A stretch of DNA of 64,000 bases, from the NCBI GenBank assembly GCA_949373095.1, contig CASIBY010000018.1:1-64000 (forward strand), read 5' to 3'. Shown one piece after another: positions 8,175 to 17,800 of this stretch. A program made the position numbers and the translations under genes. Position 1 is the stretch's first letter. The number at the start of each line of letters is the position of its first letter. The notes under the pieces are model-generated. The model ran no database searches. It worked only from the letters and a program-made list of their open reading frames with translations, and was not told where the DNA came from. This DNA is from Candidatus Poseidoniaceae archaeon (GTDB lineage: Archaea > Thermoplasmatota > Poseidoniia > Poseidoniales > Poseidoniaceae).

Positions 8175-8997
8175 CGACGAGTATCTCCATACCTACTGCT
8201 CCGGGGTTACTGCTGCTAGATCCGCTCCAGATATCAGCCACCTGCCAAGTTGAGGCGTTTGAGGTATCATGAGCCCACAGTTCCCGGCCGCTGCTTCCAT
8301 CACTCGCATCGAAGTAGAGCGTATCACCGACGAGTAGTTCCATGTAAAGTCCGGGGTTACTGCTGCCAGTCCCGCTGCGGATCTCAGCCACCCGCCAAGT
8401 TGAGGCGTTTGAGGTATCATGAGCCCACAGTTCGTGGCCGCTGCTTCCATCACTCGCACTGAAGTAGAGCGTATCACCGACTAAGATCTCCATGTATTGT
8501 CCGGGGTTACTGCTGGCAGCCCCGCTGTTGATATCAGCCACCCGCCAAGTTGAAGCGTTTGAGGTATCATGAGCCCACAGTTCGTGGCTGCTGAAAAAAT
8601 CATACGCACTGAAGTAGAGCGTATCACCGACTAAGATCTCCATGTATTGTCCGGGGTTACTGCTGCCACTGCTGTGGATATCAGCCACCCGCCAAGTTGA
8701 GGCGTTTGAGGTATCATGAGCCCACAGTTCTGTGCCGCTGCTTCCAACAGTCGCATCGAAATAGAGCGTATCACCGACTAAGATCTCCATGTATTGTCCG
8801 GGGTTACTGTTGCCACTGCTGTGGATATCAGCCACCCGCCAAGTTGAGGCGTTTGAGGTATCATGAGCCCACAGTTCTGTGCCGCTGCTTGCATCATACG
8901 CATCGAAGTAGAGCGTATCACCGACTAAGATCTCCATGTGATATCCGGGGTTACTACTGGTACTACCGCTGAAGATGTTAGCCACCTGCCATGTTGT
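7640..8997 (-). repeat. ELW-repeat block 2 (nine ~150-bp units)
   Basis: Second block of the same unit as block 1, again nine copies including the ninth read after the one-base insertion near 7723. Flanking linker and Ig-like segments are also duplicated, so blocks 1 and 2 look like copies of a ~1.73-1.75 kb module. Confidence 0.85.
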
Positions 8998-11037
8998 TCC
9001 GTTGCCGTTGGTTGTGGTGCCTGAGCCGCTGCCTGAGCCGCTGCCTGAGCCGCTCGCCGCACTGGCGTTGTATTGGAAGGTGATGTTGGTCATGGCCTCA
9101 TCGATGATGAGATCTGCACCTTCGACGCTTGATGTGAGTTGTTGGTATGCGCTTGAGAGCCAAATGGTGGTCTGGAAGGTCACGCTGTTGATGACCGCCG
9201 TAACCGTGTAGGTTGCATTGCTTGTCGTGACTGTTGGTGTACCGCTGATGGTGCACGTGCTGCTGTCGATGTTCAAGCCGTTTGGTAGGCTTGGAGAAGC
9301 AACACAACTTGTTGCATTGGTGAGATTGGTCATGCCGCCGCTTGAGCCGCCGCTGCCTGAGCCGCTGCTCAGTGAGGTGATTTCACCTGGTTGATGAGCC
9401 CACAGTTCCTTGTCGCCGCTTCTGTACTGCGCATCGAAGTAGAGCGTATCACCGACGAGTATCGACATGTATAGTCCGGGGTTACTGTTGTAAGTGCCAC
9501 TATAGATTTCAGCCACCTGCCAAGTTGAGGCGTTTGAGGTATCATGAGCCCACAGTTCCATGCCGCTGCTTCCATCAATCGCATCGAAGTAGAGCGTATC
9601 ACCGACGAGTATCAACATGAATTGTCCGGGGTTACTGTTGCCAGATCCGCTGTAGATATCAGCCACCCGCCAAGTTGAGGCGTTTGAGGTATCATGAGCC
9701 CACAGTTCGTAGCCGCTGCTTCCATCATCCGCACTGAAGTAGAGCGTATCACCGACTAAGGTCTCCATGTATTGTGTGGGGTTACTGTGGCCACTTCCGC
9801 TGCGGATATCAGCCACTCGCCAAGTTGAGGCGTTTGAGGTATCATGAGCCCACAGTTCGTGGCCGCTGCTTGCATCATACGCATCGAAGTAGAGCGTATC
9901 ACCGACCAATATCGCCATTCTATATCCGGGGTAACTGTCGCCAGATCCGCTGTCGATATCAGCCACCCGCCAAGTTGAGGCGTTTGAGGTATCATGAGCC
10001 CACAGTTCTTTGCCGCTGCTTCCATCATCCGCATCGAAGTAGAGCGTATCACCGACGAGTATCGACATGTGTTGTCCGGGGTAACTGCTGTCAGCACCGC
10101 TGCGGATATCAGCCACCTGCCATGTTGAGGAGTTTGAGGTATCATGAGCCCACAGTTCATAGCCGCTGCTTCCATCAGTCGCATCGAAGTAGAGCGTATC
10201 ACCGACGAGTATCGTCATGTGTTGTCCGGGGCTACTACCGGTACTCCCGCTAATATCAGCCACCCGCCAAGTTGAGGCGTTTGAGGTATCATGAGCCCAC
10301 AGTTCTGTGCCGCTGCTTACATCATACGCACTGAAGTAGAGCGTATCACCGACGAGTATCGACATGTCAGATCCGGGGACACTGGCCTCAACACCGCTGT
10401 TGATATCAGCCACCCGCCAAGTTGAGGCGTTTGAGGTGTCATGAGCCCACAGTTCTGTGCCCCTGCTTCCTTCATACGCACTGAAGTAGAGCGTATCACC
10501 GACGAGTATCGACATGTATTGTCCGGGCCAACTGGTGCCACCCCCGCTCTTGATATCAGCCACCTGCCAAGTTGAGGCGTTTGAGGTATCATGAGCCCAC
10601 AGTTCTGTGCCACTGCTTCCATCATTCGCACTGAAGTAGAGCGTATCACCGACGAGTATCTCCATGAATGATCCGGAGAGACTGCCGATAGATCCGCTGT
10701 TGATATCAGCCACCTGCCATGTTGTTCCGTTGCCGTTGGTTGTGGTGCCTGAGCCGCTGCCTGAGCCGCTACCAGAGCCGCTTGCTGCACTGGCGTTGTA
10801 TTGGAATGTGATGTTGGTCATGGCCTCATCGATGAAGAGATCTGCACCTTCGACGCTTGCGGTGAAGTTGCTTGCGCCCGAGCCTCCCGTTTCGAGAACG
10901 TCGGTGCTCTGGTCAAGTGTTTCTTCGTCGTTTTTCCATGCGTTCATGGATTCAAGATACCCCACTTGGGTCATCATCATCATCAAAAGCGAGAGGACGA
11001 CGGCTCGGTTGAAATTCGCATGGCGTGCACCGGACAT
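7714..11037 (-). CDS. Giant surface protein, N-terminal fragment with ELW-repeat blocks 1 and 2
   Basis: 1,107 codons from ATG 11037. Residues ~10-30 are hydrophobic (AVVLSLLMMMMTQVG), consistent with a signal peptide or anchor. Block 1 has nine ~49-residue repeats of the type ILVGDTLYFxAxDGSSGxELWAHDTSNASTWRVADI. It ends with ELWAHQPGEI and a Ser-Gly linker. An Ig-like module follows (SPSLPNGLNIDSSTCTISGTP), then block 2, whose ninth repeat falls after a frameshift at about 7723. ELWxxDGT repeats are a recognised family in secreted proteins. Each block opens with a lone TTWQVA(D/N)I strand, as expected if the first and last repeats close a ring, but this structural reading is inference. Confidence 0.8.
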   Translation of the reverse strand: MSGARHANFNRAVVLSLLMMMMTQVGYLESMNAWKNDEETLDQSTDVLETGGSGASNFTASVEGADLFIDEAMTNITFQYNASAASGSGSGSGSGSGTTTNGNGTTWQVADINSGSIGSLSGSFMEILVGDTLYFSANDGSSGTELWAHDTSNASTWQVADIKSGGGTSWPGQYMSILVGDTLYFSAYEGSRGTELWAHDTSNASTWRVADINSGVEASVPGSDMSILVGDTLYFSAYDVSSGTELWAHDTSNASTWRVADISGSTGSSPGQHMTILVGDTLYFDATDGSSGYELWAHDTSNSSTWQVADIRSGADSSYPGQHMSILVGDTLYFDADDGSSGKELWAHDTSNASTWRVADIDSGSGDSYPGYRMAILVGDTLYFDAYDASSGHELWAHDTSNASTWRVADIRSGSGHSNPTQYMETLVGDTLYFSADDGSSGYELWAHDTSNASTWRVADIYSGSGNSNPGQFMLILVGDTLYFDAIDGSSGMELWAHDTSNASTWQVAEIYSGTYNSNPGLYMSILVGDTLYFDAQYRSGDKELWAHQPGEITSLSSGSGSGGSSGGMTNLTNATSCVASPSLPNGLNIDSSTCTISGTPTVTTSNATYTVTAVINSVTFQTTIWLSSAYQQLTSSVEGADLIIDEAMTNITFQYNASAASGSGSGSGSGSGTTTNGNGTTWQVANIFSGSTSSNPGYHMEILVGDTLYFDAYDASSGTELWAHDTSNASTWRVADIHSSGNSNPGQYMEILVGDTLYFDATVGSSGTELWAHDTSNASTWRVADIHSSGSSNPGQYMEILVGDTLYFSAYDFFSSHELWAHDTSNASTWRVADINSGAASSNPGQYMEILVGDTLYFSASDGSSGHELWAHDTSNASTWRVAEIRSGTGSSNPGLYMELLVGDTLYFDASDGSSGRELWAHDTSNASTWQVADIWSGSSSSNPGAVGMEILVGDTLYFSAYDGSSGTELWAHDTSNASTWRVADIRSGSGHSNPGHYMDAILVGDTLYFSANDGSSGHELWAHDTSNASTWQVADIYSGSGTSNPGYYGMEILVGDTLYFECDDGSSGWELWAHDTSNASTWQVADIDSGTGNSKPGQHMEILRR
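9188..9323 (-). repeat. Direct repeat, copy B (~136 bp, Ig-like linker module)
   Basis: Second copy of the 7441-7576 sequence, placed between blocks 1 and 2. The matching serine-glycine linker DNA near 9001 and 10729 has a similar spacing (1,728 bp). Confidence 0.85.
9372..10725 (-). repeat. ELW-repeat block 1 (nine ~150-bp units)
   Basis: Nine tandem units of roughly 145-155 bp on the minus strand share near-identical cores, seen on the plus strand as gaagtagagcgtatcaccga and tgaggcgtttgaggtatcat. They encode VGDTLYF...ELWAHDTSNASTW. The units vary mainly in the linker between VADI and the next ILVGDT, so diversity is concentrated in one loop. Confidence 0.85.
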
Positions 11038-11102
11038 AGGTCTGCATCAGCATGCGCGTAAAATCCCCTTCACCGTTTATGATAGGTCTGTGGGCTCAAC
11101 AT

Positions 11103-11789
11103 TCATGGTTCGGTCGTAAATGCGTGGATAATAGTTGCCTCTGCGGATTGAAGATGTTCACTCACCGTGGCTTGCTTAATGTCAAGGGATTCAGCGATAT
11201 TACGCTGGGTACAACAGCGAGGGCGGTCATAGTAACCCATCTCAATCGCTCTTTCTAGAACCGTTCGTTGTCGCTCAGGAAGCAACTCAATGAACTCAGG
11301 ATTGTGCAAGGACTCAGCGCCCAGCTTCATCTTGAATCCTTCATTGAGGACATTTTTGAGGTCTGAATGTGCTTGACGAAGAGAGTCCCTCGTGCCTCTT
11401 AGGGTGAGTAACATTCCCTCTGGATGAACAAAGGTGGGCGAAACCCACCATACGTGTTCAAGGGCCGTGAATATACGTGTCAGAGTGCCCGTAGCCAAAA
11501 CTTCACAGAGAGCGGAACGTTCAGTCTGTTCCAAGATTTTGATGATTTTATACGCTTTTTGATCTTTTGAAAGTTTTGAAGGATTATCGTAATCAATTCG
11601 AATAAGGGCATGAAGCCCTTCTTTAGAGGAGCCCATTTTAGTGAGGAATTCCACTCTATGGAAATCTTGGGTTAGGGAGATCCCTGGCAGGTCCCTCCCC
11701 GAATCTATGGTGATGTCAACTTGCATATACCGCAAATCAACTGAGTTCATGCCTATCATGAACGGGACCCGATACATAAAATCACCCAT
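11103..11789 (-). CDS. HTH_10 (bacterio-opsin activator-like) transcriptional regulator
   Basis: 228 residues from ATG 11789. The C-terminal ~60 residues, LLPERQRTVLERAIEMGYYDRPRCCTQRNIAESLDIKQATVSEHLQSAE, match the HTH_10 domain of archaeal Bat-type regulators (family pattern: L-T-x-R-Q-x-x-V-L-x-x-A-x-x-x-G-Y-Y...S-x-S-A-V-S-E-H-L-R-R-A-E). The N-terminal ~160 residues resemble the sensor-like part often fused to HTH_10 but show no ligand motif I can name. It lies 7 bp downstream of the MscS gene on the same strand and just upstream of the giant gene's promoter region, so it could regulate either. The target is unknown. Confidence 0.8.
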   Translation of the reverse strand: MGDFMYRVPFMIGMNSVDLRYMQVDITIDSGRDLPGISLTQDFHRVEFLTKMGSSKEGLHALIRIDYDNPSKLSKDQKAYKIIKILEQTERSALCEVLATGTLTRIFTALEHVWWVSPTFVHPEGMLLTLRGTRDSLRQAHSDLKNVLNEGFKMKLGAESLHNPEFIELLPERQRTVLERAIEMGYYDRPRCCTQRNIAESLDIKQATVSEHLQSAEATIIHAFTTEP

Positions 11790-11796
11790 TCAACTC

Positions 11797-13134
11797 TTAG
11801 TTGTCGCCAGCCTCAAACATGCTCAAAACCCGATTCAGTTCCCGTAATGATTCTTCAAGAGTGTTTCTTTCTACACGTTCCAATTCAGGGTCCTTGAGTT
11901 TCTCGGTAATCGCCTCAATTTCCCACTTAGCTTCTGCACGCTCACGCTCAAGGGCTTTGTCTTCCTTGATCATTTGCAGACGAGCACGGCGGACATTTGT
12001 CGCCTTGCGCTGCTTGTTGTAGGTTTCCTTGAATTCCGAAGTAATCTCGACTGCTGTTGGGAAAGGAATACCAATGCCTTCTCTTGCAAAGCTTTCTGCG
12101 ATATTCTTCAACAACCAATCCTTTGCTATGAATTCATCAGAATAGTCCTCTACCCAACCGTACAATCTGAACACCTTGGCGAAATCTCCAAGTTCATTGA
12201 GAAGAACTCTGGGTTCGGGAACTTCAATCACATACGGGCACGCTCGCATCAACTGAAGAACAGTGTACTTGACGTGAGAAATGTCTTCGTCGTATTCTAC
12301 CCCGATGTCCATAACCAGTGAAATCCGTCGTCCTTGTCCGTCGCCACCACCACGAGCGTGGTTAACGACCGTTGAATTAATGAGATTGTTGTTAGGAATG
12401 ACGACAAGATTTTCTTCGTTAGTGAGAACCTTAGTTGAAAGGATTCCCACGGAAACTACCGAGCCGATTTCTCCATCAACTTCAATTCGGTCCCCTACCT
12501 CAAAGGGTTGGTCCAAAGCAAGCATGAATGAATTGATGATGTTCCCAAGTGTCTGTTGCATCGCCAAACCAATGATGATAGAAAAGACTGCTAGAGATGC
12601 GAGGAGTCCAACCAACTCAAAGCCCAGTTCATCCATGGCTAGGTACAGTCCACCAAACCAAACTGCAGCCCTCACTAAGAAGACAACCAGCGAGTTGCTC
12701 CCTGATACGGTGACAGAAGAAGGATTGGAGAATTTGTCAAGCACGACTGGAATCATAATCTTCAGTGCGACACTCAACAACGAAGTCGACAAAATGATGT
12801 AAATTGCTTGAAATACGGGATCCAAGGCAATGTTCAATTCTTCTTCTTTCCCCATTACCCAAAGCATGGTAAGTTGTATGCCTGTAAACATGATGAAGGA
12901 ATAAAGCCGGTTGGTGACAGGCCGATACAACTGGTCATCCCAGTCGAATGAGGTCGCTTTGACAAAGTCAAGCACGACTTTCTTCATTAAAAAGCGAACA
13001 ACAGCTAACGATAGGAGTGTGAGGACAAGTCCAGTGGACCATTTCATCCAAGCATCCATGGCGTTAGCATCACTGATTATATCATCAAGCGTGGCCATGT
13101 CTGTCGCCCTGTGCAATGTGTCATGGACATTCAC
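11797..13134 (-). CDS. MscS-family mechanosensitive ion channel
   Basis: 445 residues from ATG 13134. Several membrane helices occupy residues ~25-200, followed by the MscS pore/beta domain: IIIGLAMQQTLGNIINSFMLALDQPFEVGDRIEVDGEIGSV, then the typical VVIPNNNLINSTVVNHAR. A charged coiled coil ends the protein (KALERERAEAKWEIEAITEKLKD). Members open under membrane tension to release solutes during osmotic downshock. Length and motif order are normal for the larger MscS types. Its stop is 7 bp before the HTH_10 regulator start, so the pair may form an operon. Confidence 0.9.
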   Translation of the reverse strand: MNVHDTLHRATDMATLDDIISDANAMDAWMKWSTGLVLTLLSLAVVRFLMKKVVLDFVKATSFDWDDQLYRPVTNRLYSFIMFTGIQLTMLWVMGKEEELNIALDPVFQAIYIILSTSLLSVALKIMIPVVLDKFSNPSSVTVSGSNSLVVFLVRAAVWFGGLYLAMDELGFELVGLLASLAVFSIIIGLAMQQTLGNIINSFMLALDQPFEVGDRIEVDGEIGSVVSVGILSTKVLTNEENLVVIPNNNLINSTVVNHARGGGDGQGRRISLVMDIGVEYDEDISHVKYTVLQLMRACPYVIEVPEPRVLLNELGDFAKVFRLYGWVEDYSDEFIAKDWLLKNIAESFAREGIGIPFPTAVEITSEFKETYNKQRKATNVRRARLQMIKEDKALERERAEAKWEIEAITEKLKDPELERVERNTLEESLRELNRVLSMFEAGDN

Positions 13135-13191
13135 CCGTTCATAATAGGTTCGGAGGGCCGGTCACTCGTGCTTTGGTGGAAAAAGGGAGCT

Positions 13192-14805
13192 TTATTCTTC
13201 TTCCTTCGACAGTGTAGAATCTAAAACAATTGTCTGATTGGGTATCTCGCCCTCAATTGAGTAATTCAGTTGGGTAAGGTCAAGTATTCGTCTTACTTTT
13301 TTGGGAATTGGTGCCTTAGACTTCATTCCAAAAGGGGCTAGGAAGTGCGTCCATGTTTGGCCTGAGCGCTTTTGTTCGGCCGAAATAAGCCCCCAAAAAT
13401 CTCCAAAGTTAATCGGCGTTCCACGTTCATGTCTTTCAATTACCGTGGACTGCCAAGATTCCAAAAATTCTTCTGGAGAGGTTTGTGTGTAGAGTTGGTC
13501 CTCTGCGTCATCAGAACGTTTTGCCACCTCATATTTTGGGGAGGTCCCAGTGATGATTACCTTCTCAGAAAGATGTTCTTGGATGGCTTTTTTCATTCCC
13601 CTTGGAAGGCCAAAGAGTTTCAAAAAGTCGGTTGTTGTTCTTTCTGATATTCCTTGATCCTTCATGTATGCAACAATCTTCTTTCCAATTTCAGCAATTT
13701 GAGTTGGTTCAGTAGTGAGAAAGGAGAGAATGATTGTACGGAATTCCTCAATTGAGCGATAATTTGAATTATTGGCCTGAGTAGTTGACGAAATTGTTCG
13801 TGCAACTTCGTGCTTAGGTGAGGATCCAGAGATAATGACTTCTTCGGAAAGGTGAGTTTCAAGTGCTTTTTTCAAGCCTTTGGGTAAGCCGTATAGATTC
13901 AGGAAGTCTGTTGTTGTTGAATCTGACATTCCCTGAGTATTCATGTAATCCTTAACGTGGTCTCCAAGATGAGAGATAGTTATAGGAGATGTAGTTAGAA
14001 AAGAGAGAATCACAGAACGGAATTCTGTAATCGGACGTAGGGTTGATTTGGACTTCAAAACATTGTCACTTTGTTGAGTGGCAACAACCTCTCTGTCAAC
14101 CAGAGCTGTTTTTTGTTCGGTTTGGTTCTGAACGGGGGCGGGTTGAGCAGTCGCAATCGCTTTTACTTTCGGGGGCTCTTCATTGACGCCGTATCCAAAA
14201 AGACGGTCAAATACAGAGATGAATATTCCTTTTCTCTTCGTTTTTTGGAGAACTATCTGCTTTCTTTTCAACCGCTGACGAGTACCCTGTTTGTAATTTG
14301 GTGAATCTCCCTTTTTCCATGTTGAGAATCGGCCATATGCGTTGGTTAGGTCTGAGGATTGTAGCTGTCCTGAAAAGCGATACATGAGGAACTTCTGATG
14401 TACTGAGTTCACCTGATTTCCCGCTGAAAGTCCGTCGTCAATTGAGATTTCGGACCATAGCAAATATTCTTCCACCATCGGCCAGTTTTGAGGGAAGTTT
14501 TTGAAATAGGGAGGGTGCCCGAGTAGGGCCTGCATCACGAGGTTCCGAGCGTTATTACAAGCAAGACAAAACTGAATCCTGTTATGGTCGGTATTTTCCC
14601 CCCCAAGAGCTCTTGGGTGAATGTGCTCTGTATTGTGGTTTCCACCCTCAAAATAAATTCCGCAATGAGGGCATTGGGCTTGGTTTTTCAGCAATGTGAG
14701 TTCTCTGCCATCGTTGATAGAAGTACCGTTTTTTGCCCTTCCGGACGTGCTTAGAAATTGCCTTGCTGAAGACAATTGTTCCTTGTAACGCACATCCAAA
14801 TCCAC
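13192..14805 (-). CDS. HNH endonuclease-domain protein with tandem LOTUS/OST-HTH-like repeats
   Basis: 537 codons from GTG 14805; the nearest upstream ATG is out of frame. Residues 45-90 form an HNH nuclease core: CPHC, then the catalytic TEHIHPRALGG stretch, then CLACNNARN. Residues ~265-430 contain two copies of an ~80-residue helical unit (FRSVILSFLTTSPITISHLGDHVKDYM, then SDSTTTDFLNLYGLPKGLKKALETHL, ending in SEEVIISGSSPKHEV). The fold pattern recalls OST-HTH/LOTUS or other winged-helix units, but I cannot confirm this. A distinct ~95-residue C-terminal domain follows. HNH proteins cut DNA or RNA; the repeats suggest targeted nucleic-acid binding. It converges on nothing and is divergent from the RND transporter. 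Confidence 0.7.
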   Translation of the reverse strand: MDLDVRYKEQLSSARQFLSTSGRAKNGTSINDGRELTLLKNQAQCPHCGIYFEGGNHNTEHIHPRALGGENTDHNRIQFCLACNNARNLVMQALLGHPPYFKNFPQNWPMVEEYLLWSEISIDDGLSAGNQVNSVHQKFLMYRFSGQLQSSDLTNAYGRFSTWKKGDSPNYKQGTRQRLKRKQIVLQKTKRKGIFISVFDRLFGYGVNEEPPKVKAIATAQPAPVQNQTEQKTALVDREVVATQQSDNVLKSKSTLRPITEFRSVILSFLTTSPITISHLGDHVKDYMNTQGMSDSTTTDFLNLYGLPKGLKKALETHLSEEVIISGSSPKHEVARTISSTTQANNSNYRSIEEFRTIILSFLTTEPTQIAEIGKKIVAYMKDQGISERTTTDFLKLFGLPRGMKKAIQEHLSEKVIITGTSPKYEVAKRSDDAEDQLYTQTSPEEFLESWQSTVIERHERGTPINFGDFWGLISAEQKRSGQTWTHFLAPFGMKSKAPIPKKVRRILDLTQLNYSIEGEIPNQTIVLDSTLSKEEE

Positions 14806-14876
14806 AGAACATCACCGTTGAGGGCCCGCTACCCTCGCGGGCAGTAATTGAACTCTGTGCCGCATGAGACTATTTA

Positions 14877-17800
14877 ATGAAAGGAAACATTGGAAAAACA
14901 TCACTTGAAAAGGTGAGGCCTCGGCTTTTGACCATGGAAGGACGCTACGACCGTATGGCAGCATGGTTGCTGCCTCGGCGAAAAAGCGTCCACGTCGCCA
15001 TATTTTTCCTTACGTTATTGATGATTCCTGGGGCCATGACGGCTCTTCAGCCCATCGACATGGAATCTTATGAAATGGAATCGCCAGAACTTACCGCTCA
15101 GACGGTGATTGATGAAGAATTCCCGAACTCTGAAATTATTCTTGGCTTCCTTGTTTCTGCTCGTGACCCGACTAATGTCCCTCCGATTGAGACATGGCAG
15201 CCTGTCCCAAGAATGGAAGATGGTGCTCCAGATTATGCTTCGCTTGTACCACCAACCGAAATGCTTGCTGCAGGAGAACCTTGGGGCGGTATTGATGCTC
15301 CGACGGGAGGCATTCTCAATTTGACGTTGCTTCGGGAAATTGATAACAAAGTTGACCTCGTTAACGAACACGCTCTGGCTCCGGCGCTCAAACCTCTTGT
15401 TAACGATGTAACCGGCCACCAAGCGCCAGGCGCAATCTCTCTTTCTGACCACTTTCGTGGGTTCATGAACGGGACCTCTATCCTCACACAACCCGGACTT
15501 ACCGCGCTGGGGGTTGTGACTGAACCGCCCGCAAATTGGACCGATTGTTTTCCACTTGACTGCCTTGAATTTGATGATGAAAACATCACACAGGCTCACA
15601 TTGATATGGCCGCACACCGAATGGCCGAGGCATCGGATAACAACTTCCTAAGGTGGCTCTCCCTTGACCGTGGGTTCAAAGCAGATTATACTGCATTTCA
15701 AGAAGGACCCATTTACGGTGTTTTGACCTCCGACGGCACATGGGAAAATGCACTTTGGGGCAAAGGCCGATGGACGGCTTCGTCTACGTGGTTGCTCGTG
15801 CAACTTGACCGAACCAAACTCGAAGCTATGGGCTGGGAAGTCGTTTGGAAAGAAGCCCACCAAGAGAAAGATATCCAATTCACAGAAGAAGGATTCCGCG
15901 TCGGAGGATACCGTCTTGACGATGGGCAACTCGTCCTTCACCCTCCCCAATACACCGAAGGCAAGTGTGCAGAAATGCAGGACGAAGGGGCTGGCTGCTC
16001 AACTGAATGGTCGTTCATGGACCTAGAAGGTCATCTTCGCAGCCACGACCATTCAACAATAACTCTTCTGGTCGGACAAGGCGTTAACGTAGAAGTGAAT
16101 CGGGAACTTCAGTCAAGTGCGGGCCTCATCGTACTCATGGGACTCGCTATCGTCGCCTTACTTTACGTGAGCCTACGCCGATGGTCTGATGTTGCTATCG
16201 TCATGTTCGCACTCGGTGCTGCGCTGCTTTGGATGCAAGGGCTTATCGGACATTTTGCAACCATGACCGGTTGGTTTGGTTTGAGTCTTATCGCACGGTC
16301 ACAATTCTCGAATTTGTTACCGATTCTAGTTTTGGCTTTGGGTATTGACGATGCCTTGCATGCCTTGCATCGCTACAAAGAGGAACGTGCATCAGGAAAA
16401 TCTTCAGAACAAGCCGGTAAAATCACACTTTCTAGAGTAGGCAGGGCAATTACCCTCACTTCCATCACAACAATGGCTGCCTTCGCAGCCAATCTCTTCA
16501 GCGACATCGCCGCTCTGCGTTCCTTTGGAATTGAAGCGGCATTGGGAATCTTTGCAGCCTTTTTGTTGACCGGAATGTGGTCACCACTCATCCGCGTTAG
16601 TGTAGACGACTGGTTGGCCAAGCGCGCCAAGAAGACCGAGGAAAAGGAAATCAAATCACTGGTAAATCCGGACTGGTTACGAAGCGTAACACACCGCTCT
16701 GGGCAACGAAAAACCGCACTTCTCATCACAGCAGTAGCACTATTACTCACCATCCCAGCCGCATATGGAATGGCCCAACTTGAAGGCGACTTCGCCGTTG
16801 AGGACTTCCTTGATGAACGGTCAGACTTTGCGATTGGAGTGGACCAAATTAGCAAGCGATTTGCTGATGAAGGTGAACCCGCAAACCTTCTCATCATGGG
16901 TGACGTTCTCGACCCAGATGTCTTTGCCGCCATTGACATATTCCGGCAAGATATGGATGCGCTACCTGATGGCGTCCCCAACAAGATCACTCGGCAACCC
17001 GATGGAACCATTGACATCCTTGCACTTGATGAAATGGTCTTTGCTGCTCAAGGCAGTTTGGTCTTAAACAGCACGCCCTTTGAAGCCGCAGGATGGGAAC
17101 TTGGTACCGAAGGACACGGTATGAATTGCTCACTTGCTGGCAACGGACCACTGGTGGATACAACCGATAGGGACTGCCTTGCTTTCTTCTATGGTTTCCT
17201 CTCCATTTACGGCGTCCCAGGTATCGGGCCCATCCCCGATATCCCTCCGAGTATCGTCCAACTTTACATCATGCCTGTAACCGAACTCAACACCAGTCAG
17301 CCATGGTTGGATATCAATGATGAACCGGCACGTTACGAAATGATGCAAATTCGATTCGGCATGACCTCTCCTGAAGACTTCCCTGGCATGAAAGGTGGAG
17401 TTGCTGAAGTTTGGAGAGACCTCGAGGTATTCACCAATCTTTCAAGCGGCACCTACGAAGAAGAGGGTGCAAGTGAAGATGACAAGCCGCTAACATGGGT
17501 CATGCTTACCGGCAGACCAATCACACGATTCACTGCTTCAACAGCCATGCAAGATGAAATGCAATCGTCCCTCGTTCTGGGTTCAGTTTTCGTCTTTGGT
17601 TGCCTTACCGTTGGATTCCGATCTCCGAAACAGGCAGCTGTGACCTTTGTTCCGATTCTCCTCGTCGTCGTTTGGCTGTACGGGCTCATGTACGTCGCGG
17701 GCTCATCACTCAACATCGTTACCGTGACGATTGCGACTATATCTCTCGGCGTGGGTATTGACTATTGTATTCACGTTACGGAACGCTATCGAGAAGGCAG

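Larger units (their letters stand above)
1920..11037 (-). pseudogene. Giant secreted or membrane-anchored ELW-repeat/Ig-like/TSP3-repeat protein (~3,040 codons), frameshifted
   Basis: Eight consecutive minus-strand ORFs in different frames form one domain series and together span about 9.1 kb. Order: hydrophobic N-terminal segment; three blocks of nine ELWxxDGT-like repeats separated by Ser-Gly linkers and short Ig-like modules with the ISGTP motif; several putative-Ig/cadherin-like modules alternating with DTDGDG calcium-binding repeats; a C-terminal membrane helix (WMWCFPCLLFLLLILLVPLVLG); and a ~130-residue terminal domain. At most junctions adding or removing one base restores the repeat consensus, for example an extra A at about 7723 (gacgaagtatc against gacgagtatc in the other repeats). 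The protein is probably a cell-surface or adhesion protein. Whether the breaks are real or sequencing errors cannot be settled here. Confidence 0.7.

Noticed and set aside
7700-10730. Regular ~150-bp periodicity resembling a repeat array or CRISPR
   Set aside because: The period is in-frame protein repeat (ELW units). Units are far longer than CRISPR repeats and there are no unique spacers.
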